A stretch of DNA of 22,034 nucleotides. It comes from Priapulus caudatus. Taxonomy: Eukaryota > Priapulida > Priapulimorpha > Priapulimorphida > Priapulidae. Position numbers and translations under genes: made by a program. Every line of letters starts with the position of its first letter. The first letter of the stretch is position 1. The notes under the pieces were generated by a model. It had not been told where the DNA came from. It ran no database searches and was given only the letters and a program-made list of their open reading frames with translations. This document shows, piece by piece, positions 20,285 to 22,034 of the stretch. The DNA is taken from NCBI RefSeq assembly GCF_000485595.1, contig NW_014577357.1, positions 236,004 through 258,037 of the forward strand. The letters are read 5' to 3'.

Positions 20285-20520
20285 AAGAGGTGGTGATGGA
20301 AGGGAGGAAGGGTGGAAAGGGGGAGAGACGGAAGGGTGGGAACACTATGCAAAAATGGGGAAGAAAGGAAAGAAAATAGAGGAGTGAATGGGATTGTCAG
20401 CGGTAGGGAGGGATGCTACAGGGGGCTCATATTATTGGGCACGAGGAGGAGGAGGGGAATTCTACAAGGAAAGAAGAGAGAAGAGGAATGGAATGGGAAA
20501 ATTAAATGGAAATGGGGATG
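20285..20520 (+). repeat. Purine-rich tract
   Basis: GGAAGGGAGGAAGGGTGG-type sequence, strongly purine biased, no gene. Confidence 0.6.
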
Positions 20521-20735
20521 AACAGAGAAGAGTAGCGTACTGGGCTGTCCGTGCGTCGACCTGTGCGTGGCTCAGGTGTAAAGCAGTGCCGCAGTATGGA
20601 CGCGCAGGTGTTCTGGGCAGTAATCACAGGCTCACGTAGCAACGGCTCACGGCTGCACACGGCTCTCGTCCGCTCGTTGCTAGAGCTGAGATGCCCCGAG
20701 CTACCACACGCATTCACGCTCTCTCGTAAGTACTG

Positions 20736-21000
20736 CCCCTCTCTAGTTCTTTGTAATGTGCAAGTGTTTGTCGTCTGCTGCCCGCCACATCCGTCGCCGT
20801 ACGCGCTGTCTGCCTCTCCTCTCTTCTCATTCTCCCTCGCCCTCCTCTCTTTCTCCCTTCCCTTCTCTCTTCTATCTCTGCTTCTCATCCGTCTATATCT
20901 TGCTACTTCTTCTTGTCCACTGTCTCGTTCACCTTTCCTCTCCACTGACCCTTCTCTCTGCCATTCCCACGCACTCCCTCCCCCGCTCTCTCGCCCCACA
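20736..21000 (+). repeat. Pyrimidine-rich tract
   Basis: CT-rich sequence with TCTCTTCTC words and CCTCCCCCGCTCTCTCG near the end. Long ORFs on both strands (219 and 288 codons) are low-complexity readings through it. Confidence 0.6.
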
Positions 21001-21198
21001 AAGCAACCAGATTTTAGGCAGCGGCGTTTGGCGCGAATTCGAACAAAACCGGCGTTCTCGTCTATCATCCTGCATGCTATCACGCACACACCACGCACGC
21101 ACCACACACAACACGCACACAGACAGCGGGGGGCTATTATGGACGGACGTTGTCGAGACGCAGACGCACACGGAGAGGTCTTGAGACCGTGCGCGCGC

Positions 21199-21199
21199 N
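21199..21199. other. Ambiguous base N
   Basis: Single N following GCGCGCGC. An unresolved base or a small gap placeholder. Confidence 0.95.
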
Positions 21200-21342
21200 G
21201 GGAGGGGTAGTAATTCTGTGCTATGGCGCAATACTTTACAGCCCCACAACTATATTTTAGTACGCGAGACAAACGGTGCATGTAAATATAGACTGTACAT
21301 GGGAATGTGCGTGTACGACGTGCTGTATGTGTAATTGGTATC

Positions 21343-21589
21343 AGGACAAATACCCCCCGGACATTCACCCCCCGGACATTTACCCCCCCCCCCGGACAAT
21401 CACCCGCCGGACAATTACCCCCCGGACATTTACTCTCCGGACAATTACCCCCCCAACTCCCCCTCCCCCTACAATTACTCCCCGGACAATCACCCTCTGG
21501 ACAATTACCCCCCGGAAAATTACCCCCCCCCCGGGAAAATGTCCGGGGGTGATTGTCCAGGGGGTAATTGTCCGGGGGGTATTTGTCCT
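21343..21589. repeat. C-rich minisatellite with perfect 20-bp terminal inverted repeats
   Basis: About ten units of GGACAATTACCCCCC (A/T/C variants, 15-18 bases) run in one direction to about 21531. The orientation then flips at a CCCGGG and about four complementary units follow. The outer ends are exact inverted copies: AGGACAAATACCCCCCGGAC at 21343-21362 and its complement at 21570-21589. No clear target duplication flanks it. ORFs rich in Pro-Pro-Asp/Gly-His are repeat readings. Confidence 0.88.
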
Positions 21590-21913
21590 AGAACCGTGTA
21601 AATAGCCCGTGCACTGCACACTGTGCGCGTGGTAGGAATCAGGAGACTACGAACCTACACCGAGACACGCGTTGATGACACACAGATATAGATAGATGTA
21701 GATTTATATACTCTATGCGGGTAGAAGAATACCGCGACTCCCGTCTACCCTCCAGAGTTACATTCGTCGCTGTGTGTCCCCCGGGGGGCAGGTCTTATTG
21801 TTGCCGTAGCGGGCAGGCCGGTGCGGGATTGAGTACGCTGGAACGCAGGCAGGTGTGCAGAGCAATCAGCGGCTGAATGTTGTTACAGGTAACGTTTGCA
21901 CACCTGTTGCTAA

Positions 21914-22034
<121 letters not shown>

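Noticed and set aside
20502-21368. 288-codon minus ORF and 219-codon plus ORF
   Set aside because: They overlap on opposite strands through low-complexity CT/GA sequence and pass the N at 21199. The GTAAGT donor-like site near 20725 has no recognisable coding sequence before it.

Overview
This is nuclear DNA from an animal, most likely an invertebrate. Two metazoan-type genes with split exons and GT/AG splice signals can be read: a homeodomain-interacting protein kinase (HIPK) on the + strand and a SMYD4-like gene on the - strand. The rest is intron or intergenic DNA, rich in CG-containing microsatellites, inverted-repeat transposons and TTAGGG-like tracts. I cannot name the species. There is no operon, Shine-Dalgarno site, phage gene or CRISPR array.

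Positions 1-7100, - strand: at least five exon-sized pieces of a SMYD4-like protein (TPR helices, start of SET, MYND zinc finger) run from high to low coordinates: 4586-4442, 4193-3917, about 2481-2340, 753-629 and 413-301. A possible further 5' exon lies at 7085-7006. The TPR exons are clean. The SET/MYND exons show a likely one-base frameshift, lost zinc ligands and an in-frame stop, so the gene may be decaying, or the sequence may contain errors.

Positions 4738-9200: a cluster of foldback (terminal inverted repeat) elements. Family A has two copies (4746-5091 and 8439-8724), each with a perfect 8-bp target duplication and a core of CCCTAA/TTAGGG repeats. A large asymmetric foldback (about 5111-6054) abuts copy A1. 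It is followed by the C-terminal tail of a LINE reverse transcriptase (about 6097-6435). Family C copy 1 is at about 6648-6955. Family D (8406-9189) has a perfect 9-bp target duplication and carries copy A2 nested in its left arm.

Positions 9913-10912, + strand: the first coding exon of the HIPK gene, intact from ATG to a strong GTGAGT donor. It encodes the conserved N-terminal blocks and the kinase domain up to the activation loop. The next exon is not in the window.

Positions 10913-22034: apparently all HIPK intron. It holds a G-rich minisatellite touching the splice donor, family C copy 2 (15549-15797), (ACGC)n, (GCT)n and very long (GA)n tracts, a degenerate TTAGGG array, and a C-rich minisatellite bounded by 20-bp perfect terminal inverted repeats (21343-21589). 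The window ends inside a (GA)n run and has one ambiguous base at 21199.

The two genes are divergently arranged and have no functional link visible here: HIPK is a nuclear serine/threonine kinase, and SMYD4 proteins are TPR-SET-MYND methyltransferase-family proteins.
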